Below, one piece after another: positions 10,435 to 21,096 of a stretch of DNA of 64,000 nucleotides. How positions within the stretch are numbered: the stretch's first letter is position 1; each line of letters opens with the position of its first letter. The stretch is from Achatina immaculata (taxonomy: Eukaryota > Mollusca > Gastropoda > Stylommatophora > Achatinidae). The notes below the pieces were generated by a model. That model had not been told where the DNA came from, did no database searches, and saw nothing but the letters and a program-made list of their open reading frames with translations. The position numbers and the translations under genes are program-made. The stretch covers positions 32,564,697-32,628,696 of the forward strand of contig CM019701.1 in the NCBI GenBank assembly GCA_009760885.1, in the 5' to 3' direction.

Positions 10435-11004
10435 GGCAGACAAAGCAACTTTAGATGTGAGAGAAACAAAAATAGTAACAGAATGGCTGTGACTGAAACC
10501 ACGGGCGCCGACTGAGTGGATAATGTTCTGTTCACTTAAGGCTGGGCAGCCAGTCATCCTACCAGAATCTGTGGTTCGAGTCAAAGTACTCTGTCAACTA
10601 TTTTTCACACAGTTTACCATACATACATTGCTCAGTCATGTCTTTCAAACTGGAGTTTCATTCACAGAACCCAGTTCCAAATTTCTGCTAATCTGTAGCA
10701 GATCCATGCTCCTATTAGCATTAAGACAGGATTCATGGTTGTATAGGTCCCTCCATTGTCATTAAGTGGCTGTGACTTGTCCTCTTTGTTCTTATGGTGT
10801 TCCGGGCCATGAATGACATTCAATTCCTCAACTTCTCTGATGACTGAAGCATGAAATATGGTCTCTTCGTGATCCGTTGAACTGATGGAAGAAGGAATAC
10901 TTTGTTAACATGCCTGTCAAAAACTAGATGCCATACACAAGAAATTAATACAATGAAAAGTTAGTTTGGTTGGGCTGAAGTAACGCAGGAAAGACTGGGA
11001 TATA

Positions 11005-11292
11005 TATGGGTAGGGATATTCCCTATCAAAGGAAATATAAGATGGTTCCTTCCCTCCACTAGTCTATGGGACAACTTTGGGCAAGCTCCCCAGTCAGGGT
11101 TACATGAAGGCATGGGAACAGGCGGTGAATGGAGTAGTAGGAGCAGCCAGCAGTTATTGCAGGTCATGGTCCCCACTCTAAAATGATAGGCAGAGGATCT
11201 CAACTGCGGAGACAATGATCACCATCTTGTAAAGTCACTGCCAAGAAGAAAAGGAATGGCAAACTACCTTCTTACACTACCAAGAAACCTAT
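11005..11292 (+). mobile_element. LINE A-type 5' UTR segment
   Basis: This is homologous to the region just upstream of the LINE A endonuclease frame at 48320-48560 (+) and 44180-44470 (-). Shared landmarks are the tattccctatcaaaggaaat edge, tctatgggacaactttgggc, ggtcatggtcccca and accaagaaacc. Here it is followed not by endonuclease sequence but directly by a different LINE 3' end. The copy is therefore internally deleted or chimeric. Confidence 0.7.
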
Positions 11293-11309
11293 AATGGCTA
11301 ATCTGAAGA

Positions 11310-11600
11310 AAGTACACAGAACAAAAATCAAATAAAGAGATACTTATGGGATCAGGTGTCACACAAAACTGGCTCATAAATACCATCAAAATTAAAACCT
11401 GAGATACATCAGCCACATCAAGAGAGACACTGATGTGGAAAGACTGATAGCGGAAGGCACAGTGCCCGGCAAAAAAAAAAAAGGGGGCGACTTTGCCACA
11501 GGTGGACTCAGGACATCATGGAAAGTCTGAATATGTCACTGCGAGACACTGGACAACCTGTGCATGACCACACTGCATTCACACTGGAAAAGACACATCA
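11310..11600 (+). mobile_element. LINE G 3' end, decayed
   Basis: One frame gives IAEGTVPGKKKKGRL followed by HRWTQDIMESLNMSLRDTGQ. This is the conserved 'basic linker plus WxxDI' C-terminus of LINE endonuclease/reverse-transcriptase proteins. The sequence differs from families A-D. Stops and a poly(A) slip show decay. The following 11601-12000 contains no recognised feature. Confidence 0.6.
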
Positions 11601-12004
11601 CTAGCAGAAGATGAAGCAACATAGTTTTAAAGTGCACAGCACCACAGTCAGGTCATGGTTTTGATGCCACAGACTGGACAGCTTCCTCTTCTTCTTCTGC
11701 AGTCAGTTTTATATGCTCAGCCATCTAGACAGGAAATGGGTTGCCTTCATGAATCCTACCATTAGTAGGAGTTCTTCATGTGTGCCCCACAGTTTTCCAT
11801 CCATGCTCTCTTCCTGGGGCCAGGTTTAGGCTCTTAAGTCTCTGCAGAAAATGTAGGTTTGCAGGACATGTCCCAAGTCTGGAGACCATTTTGGCATGTG
11901 CAGGATACAACTTATACACCAATTATTGTTTGCTAGCTGACACGGGTTGTAAATAGTCTTCTTATGTGGACTTTTCTTCTTTCTCTTCTCCTATCTCTCT
12001 GGAG

Positions 12005-12242
12005 CAATAAGCTGGTGTTCTTTGCAACCAATGCAGTGAGGATGTTGAGGCATCACATCATGTCAGCTTGAGAGCAGGTTACAGCAGGTACTTTTTAAAT
12101 TCTTGAATGGAGATAAAAAAACAGGGGGTGTGCAATGTTTCTTTAGCAGACTCCACTGCCATGGGGACCATGGCAATCACTGCCTCATTAATCAGACCAG
12201 GCCTGTTACTGTGAGAACCAACTGAGAGGTGGGACAGAATCT
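12005..12242 (+). mobile_element. LINE A-type 5' terminal region
   Basis: This is homologous to 47965-48200 (+) and to the reverse complement of 23215-23400. Shared landmarks are gttctttgca, gggtgtgcaatg, tttagcagactccac and aggcctgttactg. It leads directly into the 34-bp repeat, as it does in the other two copies, where only about two repeat units follow. Confidence 0.75.
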
Positions 12243-12945
12243 TTGTCAGCTATGGGCTATCAACCCCAATGCTGGTATGTCAGCTATGGGCTATCAACCC
12301 CAATGCTGGTATGTCAGTTATGGGCTATCAACCCCAATGCTGGTATGTCAGCTATGGGCTATCAACCCCAATGCTGGTATGTCAGCTATGGGCTATCAAT
12401 CCCAATGCTGGTATGTCAGTTATGGGCTATCAACCCCAACCCTGGTATATCAGCTATGGGCTATCAATCCCAACCCTGGTATATCAGCTATGGGCTATCA
12501 ATCCCAACCCTGGTATATCAGCTATGGGCTATCAACCCTAACCCTGGTATATCAGCTATGGGTTATCAACCCCACCCCTGGTATATCAGCTATGGGCTAT
12601 CAACCCCAACCCTGGTATATCAGCTATGGGCTATCAATCCCAACCCTGGTATATCAGCTATGGGCTATCAACCCTAACCCTGGTATATCAGCTATGGGTT
12701 ATCAACCCCACCCCTGGTATATCAGCTATGGGCTATCAACCCCAACCCTGGTATATCAGTTATGGGCTATCAATCCCAACCCTGGTATATCAGCTATGGG
12801 CTATCAACCCCACCCCTGGTATATCAGCTATGGGCTATCAATCCCAATGCTGGTATGTCATCTATGGGCTATCAACCCCAACCCTGGTTTGTCAGCTATG
12901 GGCTATCAACCCCAACCCTGGTATGTCAGCTATGGGCCACTAAAT
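12243..12945. repeat. 34-bp minisatellite (about 20 units) grown from LINE 5' UTR
   Basis: The unit is ctatgggctatcaaccccaa + tgctggtatgtcag. There are two main variants: 'aatgctggtatg' at the left end and in one late unit, and 'accctggtatat' in the middle. The unit has no stop codon in any plus-strand frame, and 34 is not a multiple of 3. All three frames therefore stay open and encode the same 34-residue period (up to 266 residues). Such frames are a property of the repeat, not evidence of a gene. Confidence 0.95.
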
Positions 12946-13232
12946 GTCAAATCAGACAGCATTTCTGCAGACTTTTCCAAGTACAGAAATCATAATGAAG
13001 TAATTTATATTTTCACACATCAGCACTGAAACATAGGCTTGTCAGATTCTGTAAAGAAAAAACTGGGACATTTTTCTCAGACTGATAAACAATAGCAGAC
13101 TTGTCCTAAGATCTAAGAATTTTGTCTCCAAATAGTATATCCAAGGAAGGAATATAAGTTACACCATACTAATGTTATTTATCATTCAGCTCAGAAGAGC
13201 AGAAATTATTAGTATTTCATGTATGTATAATC

Positions 13233-13562
13233 ATCATCATCATCATCATTCATCTATATGTCCTTCGTGGAACTTTGCCTCCCTAACAGCTCTCCTGTAA
13301 GCCTCTCAGTTGTAAGCAAGATGGCCTGCTGCTGATGCATCCATTTGCAGATCATCAACGATGTCTTGCAGCCATCTTCGCCTTGGTCTTCCTCTCTTTC
13401 TTTTTCCCAATATGTACCCTTCCAAGACGGTCTTCTCTAGATTATCATGATGTTTAATTTGTCCAAAATATTTAAGTTTTCTCTCTTTAATCTTCTTTAC
13501 TAGCCAGCCCTCTTCAATATTAAGTTCTTGTAGTATGGATATTTTTGTTCTTTTTTTGTATC
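13233..13562 (-). mobile_element. LINE A 3' end fragment in hAT 2a
   Basis: On the minus strand this encodes the LINE A C-terminus (TKKEQKYPYYKNLILKRAG-like reading through GRPRRRWLQDIVDDLQMDAS) and ends in an (ATG)n-rich run at about 13231. Frame is broken by indels. It is 5' truncated, with 330 bp retained. Confidence 0.8.
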
Positions 13563-13716
13563 ATACCTATGTTTAATGTTTCATACTTTACATAAACTTC
13601 AAAATTAAAATAGCTCAAAATGAATTTAAAGGATGTAGATTATTCTTTATCTGAACACGAATGTATTTTGCTGTCAGATATTTTCCTTAAAGATCCTGCC
13701 ACCTTGTATCCTGCTC

Positions 13717-14672
13717 CTAGTATCTATCCAGCTTCAAAAACTTCTGGAAAGAAGATCTTGCTGTTGACTGACATAATAATGGAATTCTGAGCAGCTCATT
13801 CGATAATTCACACAGTTTTGGTAACTCCAAACACTGCTCCAAAGATTCAGACTGTCCAAAGAAATGGGTCCACTGAATGAATCTGTTTTTTCCACTTTCC
13901 TTTCTCCTTTGTGAGTACTGCTTCAATACAGTGCTTCAGATATGTGAACTGATCAAACAATAGTGAATCGTTGATTGACTGCCCCTTGTCTTGCAGAAAC
14001 TTTACAGTCTCTTCCACTTCAAACCATGCTGGTAAGGAGCCTTAGACCATCCACTTATGGATGGAAAATTCATTCAAAGGTGCAATCCATCTCTATACAT
14101 AAGCATGACATGTTTCATGAAACTCTTCCACCTCAACATAAAATATATTTATATCTACAGTTGATAGGTCTACTTCATTTTCTGTTTTCACAATATATTT
14201 CACTTTTAGGGGGACGAAATCTTTCTTCTTTCTGCTGATTTATCAATGTAGGGGTTTCCTCTAATATTACACCTATTTCTAAGTCACTACTATCTGTTTT
14301 CTCCAGTTTAAGTACTTGCCTATTAAATACACTTGTCTGGCTTTGGACAAACCAAAGATAGATCTGGCTTAGGGGATTTTCAAGCAGGGTAATCAAGACT
14401 TTTGTTGCTTTTTCTTCTGAGAGGAAAAACAATTTTAGTACTTCATAAAGTTGTAATACTCTTTCTGCTGCAGGAAGCAAAGATAGCCATCTTGTTTTTA
14501 TATGTGACAGCAATTTGCAATATTCTAAATCCACACATTCGCGAAATTCTTTCAGACGCTCCATGCCTATGGTATATATTGAGAAATAATTTAACAGTTT
14601 AAACATTCTAGTTTCCATATCAATAATTAGAACATCAGCTGCTGCCTTTATCACATTATGAAGTATGTGCAC
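13717..14672 (-). pseudogene. hAT transposase, C-terminal half (broken)
   Basis: The minus-strand frame at 14175-14672 starts at the MHILHNVIKAAADVLIIDME region. It continues through FRECVDLEYCKLLSHIKTRW and RVLQLYEVLKLFFLSEEKAT. These segments align with the plus-strand remnants at 61240-61480 and with the copy at 34561-34800 (VHNCLQTAVDVLPSETEALV, ILEIYEGLKI). A shorter frame at 13717-13926 continues toward the C-terminus after frame breaks. These match the RNase H-like/dimerisation part of hAT transposases by architecture. The product would be a DNA-cutting enzyme, but stops make it non-functional. Confidence 0.65.
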
Positions 14673-14811
14673 AGGGCATCCAACACCAAAAAAGTCTTAG
14701 TTCACTCTTCACTTTTATGAAAAGTCATTCTCCACTAAAATTTACGCTGTCGCCACAGAATGCAATGCAATTACGTTTATCAATTTTGTTCTTTTCTAAT
14801 ATATTAACACA

Positions 14812-15387
14812 TTACTTGCTTATTTCAGACGCAGCTTCCACTTTTAAAAAACCCAGTTTAAGCACTTTTATAGTCATACTATTTTTAAAATTAAAGTGCG
14901 AACAAATCAATGGGAAAATTTTCTCAGCATCATAGTTACTAGCATCAATCACAATACCAAAATAATGGGCATTTGCTAAATCATCACATAATTGATTTGT
15001 AGTGTCAGGAGCTAAAATGGATTTTACTATTTCTGTTGCTTTCATTCTCCCCAATGGCACATTTTTTGCTGTTTTGGAATTATTACAAATCTGTGAGTTT
15101 AACTTGGTAGTGCAATCCATTGAACTGAACGATAGATGATGTTTAACTGTGTGATGGCACACGGCCAATCCTGCCATTTGTACTGATATTTCCTGTTCAG
15201 AAGATCTGGGCACAAAATAACTGTCTAGTCCTTTAGAGGTGCTTGCAGAATACTTGTTTAATTTATGCTGTTCGCTTGCTATGTGGTTTTTTATATTTGT
15301 TCTTCGGAAATGCGCAGTGGCAATGTAATACTTACACATTTTACATTCTGCTTCACTGTCTTTCTCCCTCATTTTATAAAATACCAC
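14812..15387 (-). pseudogene. hAT transposase, N-terminal half (BED-like zinc finger)
   Basis: The frame opens with a C-x2-C (AECKMCKYY) and an H-x4/5-H pair (NIKNHIASEQHKL). This is the BED-type zinc finger expected at the N-terminus of hAT transposases. It continues through LCDDLANAHYFGIVIDASNY, the start of the catalytic region with its first acidic residue. It stops at 14812, and the remainder lies in another frame. It is homologous to 34561-35541, which starts with the same C-x2-C/H-x4-H layout. Confidence 0.7.
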
Positions 15388-15458
15388 TCCTATTAATATT
15401 TTTCCTAAAAGGAATACTTTCTCTTAGGCATTTTGGAAAAAGAAATTCATGCAATTAC

Positions 15459-15460
<2 letters not shown>

Positions 15461-15489
<29 letters not shown>
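15461..15489. repeat. (AT)n at LINE A insertion point
   Basis: A TA run lies directly upstream of the LINE A copy. A second TA run (16600-16614) lies at the LINE's 3' end. Confidence 0.9.
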
Positions 15490-15492
<3 letters not shown>

Positions 15493-15495
15493 TTT

Positions 15496-16618
15496 AATGT
15501 GAATCTATATTTATCCTTTATAGACTACTCAAAGGCATTTCATTGTGTACAACACCAGAAACTTTGGGAAATAATGGAAAAAATGGGATTTCCAAAACAT
15601 TTGATACAATTAACATCACTGCTGTATCTAGACCAACAAGCAGCAGTAAGAATAAATGGTGAAACAACAACTTGGTTTGACATAAAACAAGGGGTCCGTG
15701 AGGGGTGCATATTGTCACCCTACTTATTTAACTCGTATACTGAAAATATAATGAGGAATGTTAGAGAAGATGTAGACAAAGAATATTACGATGCCATAAC
15801 AATTGCAGGTTATGAAATACCAGAGATTAGATATGCTGATGACACAGTGTTACTGTCCACAACACAAAAAGGAATGGAAAAACTAATTATGTCATTCTGT
15901 AAGAACAGCGAAGAGCAGAACCTCTATCTTAATGTGAAGAAAACTAAATTGATGACAACTGACAAAACAAACAAGGCAGCTGAAATATGTATCAATGAGG
16001 AAAAACTAGAAGAAGTGGAGAGTTTTGAATATCTTGGATCACTACTAACTAATAATAGAGATACACTGAGGGAAATTAAAAGGAGGACATCTATCGCTCT
16101 TCAGAAAGTAAAACAACTAAAGAATCTGTGGAGAGGAGCAGACAGAACCACAAAAATAAGATTTTTAAGGGCATGCATCTTTCCCATCGCAACATATGCC
16201 TGTGACCTGGACACTTAACAAAACAGCTGAGAAACATGTAAATGCCTTTGAATGTAAATGCTACAGAAGAGTTCTTCAAATATTGTGGACACAAAAAAGA
16301 ACAAATATATCTATACTACAAGAGCTTAATATTGAAGAAGGCTGGCTAGTAAAGAGGATTAAAGAGAGAAAACTTAAATATTTTGGACACATTAAACGTC
16401 ATGATAATTTAAAGAAGACCGTATTGGAAGGATACATAATGGGAAAAAGAAAGAGAGGAAGACCAAAATGAAGATGGCTGCAAGACATCATTGATGATCT
16501 CCAAATGGATGCAACAGCGGCAGGCCATCTTGCTCACAACCCAGAGGCCTACAGGAGTGCTGTTTGGGAGGCAAAATTCCACAAGGGACATGGAAATGAA
16601 TATATATATATATAGAAC
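15496..16618 (+). mobile_element. LINE A, reverse-transcriptase to 3' end
   Basis: A 5'-truncated copy begins inside the RT domain (FIDYSKAFHCVQHQKLWEIM). The frame runs to about 16218, then shifts to 16196-16471. Visible RT landmarks are the GVREGCILSPYLFN block and the catalytic YADD ([12 protein letters not shown]). The family C-terminus follows (KRTNISILQELNIEEGW, LKYFGHIKRHDNL, GKRKRGRPK), with a TGA in the next codons. A duplicated atgagttt at 15488-15495 and 16619-16626 marks the target site. It once made the enzyme that copies LINE RNA into the genome, but it is now broken. Confidence 0.9.
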
Positions 16619-17489
16619 ATGAGTTTCTCTCAACGCCAATAGTAGTGAAAAAGCACATTTTTCTTTCTTTTGCTAATCATAAATCTCAAAGAGATGACAC
16701 ATTATCGATTTTCAGGGCTATGATGCAGATAATTATAAAACAGATATTTTTCTCACCAAACACGCATAATTTGCAATCACTATAGTCTCCAAAAACAAGG
16801 TAGTGGACAGGAAAGATATCGCAGTTTAACTATTTTCCATACAGATCCTCATTTTCTCTTTACACTGAGATGCAGAGGAGATATGACTTTGCCAAAAGAA
16901 AATGTCTCTCTCTCTCTCCAAGACAAAAGAGTGAGAAACAAATTCCACCAAGTCTAACTTGGAGACAGGAATAATATATTAAGTTTCCATCATTTTGTTG
17001 TTTTAAAATGTGTATAGCAGTTCTGCTATACATTGGGAGAGAGAATAACTTGAAAATTCTTTAATTTGAAGAGAAAAACAAACAAATAGGGCAAATAGGT
17101 GTCCCAAAAGCTGTTTTCAGGACAGTGAATTTTTTTCTTTAAAAACTGGGACTCTCCTGGAAAACCAGGATATCTGGCAACCCTATCAAAACAAATTTTT
17201 CTAAACTATCTTATTCTGTCATATGGCGGATCTTCTTATGTGGATAAACATGGCCAGAAAAGACTTATTTCAGAAATAATATAAAAAAATGCATGAAGAC
17301 ATTCAACAAAGTTACAGAATGATGTGTTATTGACAAACATCAAGAAAAGAAGTCTAAATGGACCAACACAACTTGCTAAGAAAACTCACTCAATAATCAA
17401 CTCAGTTATGACCCATCCAAGTCCATGGTACATTAAAAAAAGGTGTGACCTGCCTGACTTCAGCACATGCAGAAACTGTGGGTCAGAAC

Positions 17490-17526
17490 CTTCTTCTTCT
17501 TATTATTATTATTATTACTATTATTA
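17490..17526. repeat. (CTT)n(ATT)n microsatellite
   Basis: A trinucleotide run lies within 17200-17760, a stretch with no supported gene. The open frame across it is low-complexity and is not assigned. Confidence 0.85.
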
Positions 17527-17771
17527 TGCATTAATAAAAAAAAAGGGGGCATTGGTTGTTGTGTTATGGTTTGCTGTGATAACTGCACTTTCCATCTTTG
17601 ACATGGTTTATTTTGAGACTGGGTTTACCTTTTATTTGATTCGTATTCACTCAGCTAAGCTGTGGGGTGGGGCCACATTCCAGGATGCACCAATGGAAGG
17701 TAGAGTGGAGTCTTCCTTAGCTCTGCTTCACAACCATGATGCAAGCAGTCAGCTAGGAGTCACTGACACCC

Positions 17772-17920
17772 ACCATCTCATTCTGGAGTCAGCCCCCACC
17801 ATCTCTTTCAGGAGTCAGCCCCCACCATCTCATTCAGGAGCCAGCCCCCACCATCTCATTCAGGAGCCAGCCCCCACCATCTCATTCAGGAGCCAGCCCC
17901 CACCATCTCATTCAGCATGA
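17772..17920. repeat. 26-bp minisatellite (about 5 units)
   Basis: The unit is cccccaccatctcattcagg + agccag. The reading frame spanning it encodes repeated (SQ/AS)PPPSHS-like peptides and is a by-product. Confidence 0.9.
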
Positions 17921-18349
17921 GAACTGCATCTATGCTTCCATTGCTCTTTCCCCTACAAAAATTCAGGTGTCTGCTAAATAATGGGAGTGTGCCAGCAAGT
18001 CAGTCTCTAGACAAAACAGTCAGGACACATTTTCTCCACAATACTTCCTGGGGTAGGAGTAACATGGAAGTGTAAAAAACATAAAAGTGTGTTAAGCTTA
18101 CGGCTCATCTATCTGACATGTTCTGTTCATGTGGTATGCTATTCTGTTGACAGTTCCTTCCGGGCATTTCCTGAAAAGAGATATTTAGCTTTGCCTGAAC
18201 AAAATGAAAGAAAGGTGAACACGGTACCTGAATAGGTTTTAACATACAACCATTAGATTCACTAAAAAAAAAACTTTGTTCTGATTTCTACTGAAGGAAG
18301 ATCTCAGTACGGGGCACAAATTCCACAGCATCAGTGAGAACCTTGATTG

Positions 18350-18432
18350 ACAACCATGTTAGCATGATGGCCCGGGGCTAGAACCCATGGCATTCTGGGA
18401 AACCAAGCTGATACCGACTCAGCCATTTCTGC
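18350..18432 (-). repeat. tRNA-like sequence (possible SINE head)
   Basis: On the minus strand, gcagaaatggctgagtcggt reads as an A-box-like start. A ggttctagccc B-box-like motif follows about 45 nt later. It resembles a class II tRNA (Leu/Ser type) without a clean acceptor stem, so it is more likely a SINE relic than a tRNA gene. The remainder of 17921-18750 has no recognised feature. Confidence 0.35.
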
Positions 18433-18762
18433 TTCCTATCAGATTCATTACATCTGGCTTCAAGCTGAATTTCACTTTTCTATGATTTTTAATCCTATCC
18501 TACCTGCCCTCACATTAATATATTATTTTTTTATCTTCTTTATAATACAAGTGCATTATGTGAAACAGTTCCTGTACAACAGACAATTCAGGCCATACAA
18601 CAGGTTCTTCAAGAGAGTTTTCAAAGTAACAAGAAAACACTACAAATGGAAGAGAAGATTTCTTCCAGTTATTTTTTTTTCTTTAACTTAAAGCAAAGGA
18701 TCTGTCACAAATCCAAGATAAGCTGTTATAACACTATATTCAGTGCCCTTGACCTCATTATA

Positions 18763-19579
18763 AAAAGGAATGGAAAAACTAATCATGTCTGTCAGTAAGA
18801 ATAGTGAAGAGCAAAACCTCTATCTTAATGCAAAGAAAGCTAAATTGATGACAAATAACAACACAAATAAGGCAGCTTAAATATGTATCAATGAGGAAAA
18901 ATTGGAAGAGGAGGAGAGTTTTGAATATCTTGGATCATTACTAACTAATAATGGAAATACAATGAGGGAAATTAAAAGGAGGACATCTATCACTCTTCAG
19001 AAAGTTAAACAACTAAAGAATCTGTGGAGAAGAACAGACAGAACTACAAAAATAAAATTTTTAAGGGCATGCACCTTTCCCATCGTAACATATGCCTGTG
19101 AGACCTGCACACTTAACAAAATAGCTGAGAAACACATAAATGCCTTTGAATGTAAATGCTACAGAAGAGTCCTTCAAATATGGACAAAAAAAAGAACAAA
19201 TATATCCATACTACAAGAACTTAATATTGAAGAAGGTTGGCTAGTAAAGAAGATTAAACAGAGAAAACTTAAATATTTTAGACACGTTAAACGCCATGAT
19301 AATTTAGAGAAGATTGATTGAATGATTGATTGATTGATTGATCTTTATTTCAAAAGGGTTAAGAATTGGGCACGCAGGCCTGTCTGACATTCAGAAGACC
19401 ATCTTCGAGGGGTACATAATGGGAAAAAGAAAGAGAGGAAGACCAAGGTGAAGATGGCTGCAAGACATTGATAATCTGCAAATGAATGCATCAGTAGCAG
19501 GGCATATTGCTTACAACTGAGAGGCCTACAGGAGAGGGAGGCAAAGTTCCGCAAGGGACATGCAAATGACTGACTGACT
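18763..19579 (+). mobile_element. LINE A, 3' part with clear target duplication
   Basis: This 5'-truncated copy starts just after the RT active site (KGMEKLIMS...). Its main frame at 18902-19321 carries the family segments EEEESFEYLGSLLTNNGNTM, KQLKNLWRRTDRTTKIKFLR and KRTNISILQELNIEEGW. It ends in (GACT)n. The 12-bp sequence gacctcattata flanks it at 18751-18762 and 19580-19591, so the insertion boundaries are firm. A 79-bp foreign piece interrupts it at 19314-19392. Confidence 0.9.
19314..19392 (-). mobile_element. 79-bp mini-retroposon inside LINE A
   Basis: This small insert is flanked by duplicated agaaga (19308-19313 and 19393-19398). On the minus strand it ends with an AATAAA-containing segment and a (ATCA)n tail. 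Its core (aagaattgggcacgcaggcc) recurs at 47738-47792 with a different tetranucleotide tail. It looks like a short retroposed RNA 3' end. The source gene or LINE is unknown. Confidence 0.6.
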
Positions 19580-19754
19580 GACCTCATTATATTTGATATC
19601 AGTTTTAGTTTAATGTTTTAATTTTAAAAAAAAAAAAATTCAGCTCCCTTCATTTCACGAGAGTAAAGTAAATCTGACCCATTCAGTCTGTCTCTGTGCC
19701 ACAAACAGGAAATTATGAACAACATGTGAAGTAGATTACTGCAGTCTCTTCTCA

Positions 19755-19833
19755 GAGTTTGGCTGCTCCAGTGGTGTAAGTGTTAGTGTTTTTATCTCTC
19801 ATGGTGAGGTCAGTGTTTCAAATCCAGTGTCCC
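19755..19833 (+). repeat. tRNA-like sequence, possible SINE fragment
   Basis: The ggctgctccagtggtgtaag stretch and the later tttcaaatccagtg resemble the A and B boxes of the SINE family seen at 7262-7495 (both contain tctctcatggtgagg or its equivalent). It is followed by a poly(A) run. The copy is decayed. Confidence 0.4.
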
Positions 19834-19890
19834 CGAAAAAAAAAACAAACCAGCAAATTAAATGTAACTCACTGACTCTTAAGTGTACAC

Positions 19891-20109
19891 CAGTGTTTCC
19901 AAATGTGGGGTCATGCACCCCACATGAGGGGAAGGCAAACAGAATATATTTATATTATACATTTTCAGAACTTGGCTGACTGTTATGCTGGGAGTGGGGA
20001 AGGGAGAGAGAGAAAAGAGGACATGGGGGGGCGCGCAAGGACATCAAAATCCTTGAGGCATTGAGGTGAGGCATGATTCAAAAAAAAAGAAAAAGGTTGG
20101 GAAACACTG
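19891..20109. mobile_element. hAT-type MITE
   Basis: The ends are inverted: cagtgtttccaaa on the left and, as reverse complement, cagtgtttcccaacc on the right. There is no coding sequence over about 219 bp. The CAGTG(G/T)TTCC(C)AA terminus is typical of small non-autonomous hAT elements. The flanking 8-mers match poorly (gtgtacac / ttttaagc), so the target duplication has decayed or the limits are slightly off. Confidence 0.55.
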
Positions 20110-20314
20110 TTTTAAGCCAATGTATGGCTTAATGATTTCACTTCTGATAATAAGCATGTGAAAAGGAGGAGGTTCAGATCTCTTCTATTCCTTTGAACAT
20201 ATTTTCTTTTTTCTTTCTCTCTGCTCTGTGTGAATTTTGATGAACTCAGCTTTCCTCTGTGATTCACTCTCAAAAAAATTATATACTGCCCCATGCATCC
20301 TTACTAAAAATCTT

Positions 20315-20758
20315 GAAATCTAAGATCTTACATCCTTCCCGTGCCGTTAAACGTCACATAGTTCGCCAAGATGTCCTGTCTTTGGCAAGTTTTTCAATCT
20401 CATCAAGGGATATTATGCCCACTGAATTGGCTTCTCTTAACAATGTCCTCTTTAGAGTTTCTCATGGTCGACCTCTTTTTCTTTGGCCTGTTGTGTTCCA
20501 TTTGATAGCTTGTTTGGGGATTCTCTGATTCTTTCTTCTCATCACGTGACCGACATATGTCCATCTTCTTTTTCTGACCACCCGTGAGACAGGATGTTGT
20601 CTGCTCATCTGTCTGATCTCTGCGTTGTTCTTGAATTCATTCCACTTTATACTGAGTATTTTCCTTAGGCGTTTGTTTTTGAAAGAGTCTAACTTCTTGT
20701 TTATTTCTTTAGTTGTTTTCCAGCTTTCACATGCATAAATGAGGGTGGATATTATATT
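20315..20758 (-). mobile_element. LINE C, 3' end fragment
   Basis: The minus strand carries the C-terminal LINE C segments (KRRWTYVGHVMRR, NGTQQAKEKEVDHE-like after decay) down to the tail at 20315 (taagatct). Compare the better copy at 35592-36090. Frame is broken throughout. Confidence 0.8.
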
Positions 20759-20892
20759 GAATTGAATAATCTAAGATGATTTCTGCAAAATAAATATTCA
20801 GGAAAACAATCTTTCAACCACGTAATAATCATTATGACTTGTTCACTCCAAGTCTCTCAAACTTCAATGACATCAGAAAGTAATATACTTAC

Positions 20893-21096
20893 ACACATTC
20901 TGCTCCTGTGTTATTTGCTTTGCAAGCCCCAATGTAGTAAGTATTTTTAGGGCACTGCAAGCAATACAAGTTGAGATCATGACAGAAGAAATGTTCTCCA
21001 ACCTGCACTGGCATATAGCAGACATTAATATCACCTCTCACGTGACTGCCAGCATGCATCAAGCAAAGGATAAGAAAAGACATCATCTTCGACACT
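20893..21096 (-). CDS. Exon of a TNF-receptor-like cysteine-rich protein
   Basis: The minus-strand frame reads MMSFLILCLMHAGSHVRG, a signal-peptide-like hydrophobic start. Cysteines follow in a C-x6-C-x2-C-x9-C-x8-C type order around CHDLNLYCLQCP, YYIGACK and NNTGAEC. This spacing, with the CxxCP core, is that of a TNFR cysteine-rich domain: a disulfide-bonded extracellular ligand-binding module. The exon has consensus borders, ttttcag before 21096 and gtaagt after 20893, leaving phase 2 at its 3' end. No neighbouring exon was recognised, and the gene's other exons would lie to the left. It differs from all the repeat families here. It could instead be another small secreted Cys-rich protein. 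TNFR membership is inferred from cysteine spacing only. Confidence 0.55.

Larger units (their letters stand above)
13031..17190 (-). mobile_element. hAT transposon, copy 2a (inactive, LINE-interrupted)
   Basis: The outer ends resemble an imperfect terminal inverted repeat: taggcttgtcagattc at 13031 and, on the other strand, tagggttgccagatatcctg at 17190. The minus strand carries broken transposase frames (13717-15387). A LINE A piece was inserted near the 5' end (15496-16618). Related copies are at 30.4-38.2 kb and from 60.4 kb. No 8-bp target duplication was confirmed. Confidence 0.6.

Noticed and set aside
17324..17920. 198-residue frame with a Tyr run and a repeated PPPSHS region.
   Set aside because: It spans a trinucleotide microsatellite and a 26-bp minisatellite. 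No conserved domain or splice structure supports a gene.
18350..18432. Possible functional tRNA gene.
   Set aside because: A- and B-box-like motifs are present, but I could not pair acceptor and anticodon stems. It more likely belongs to a SINE.
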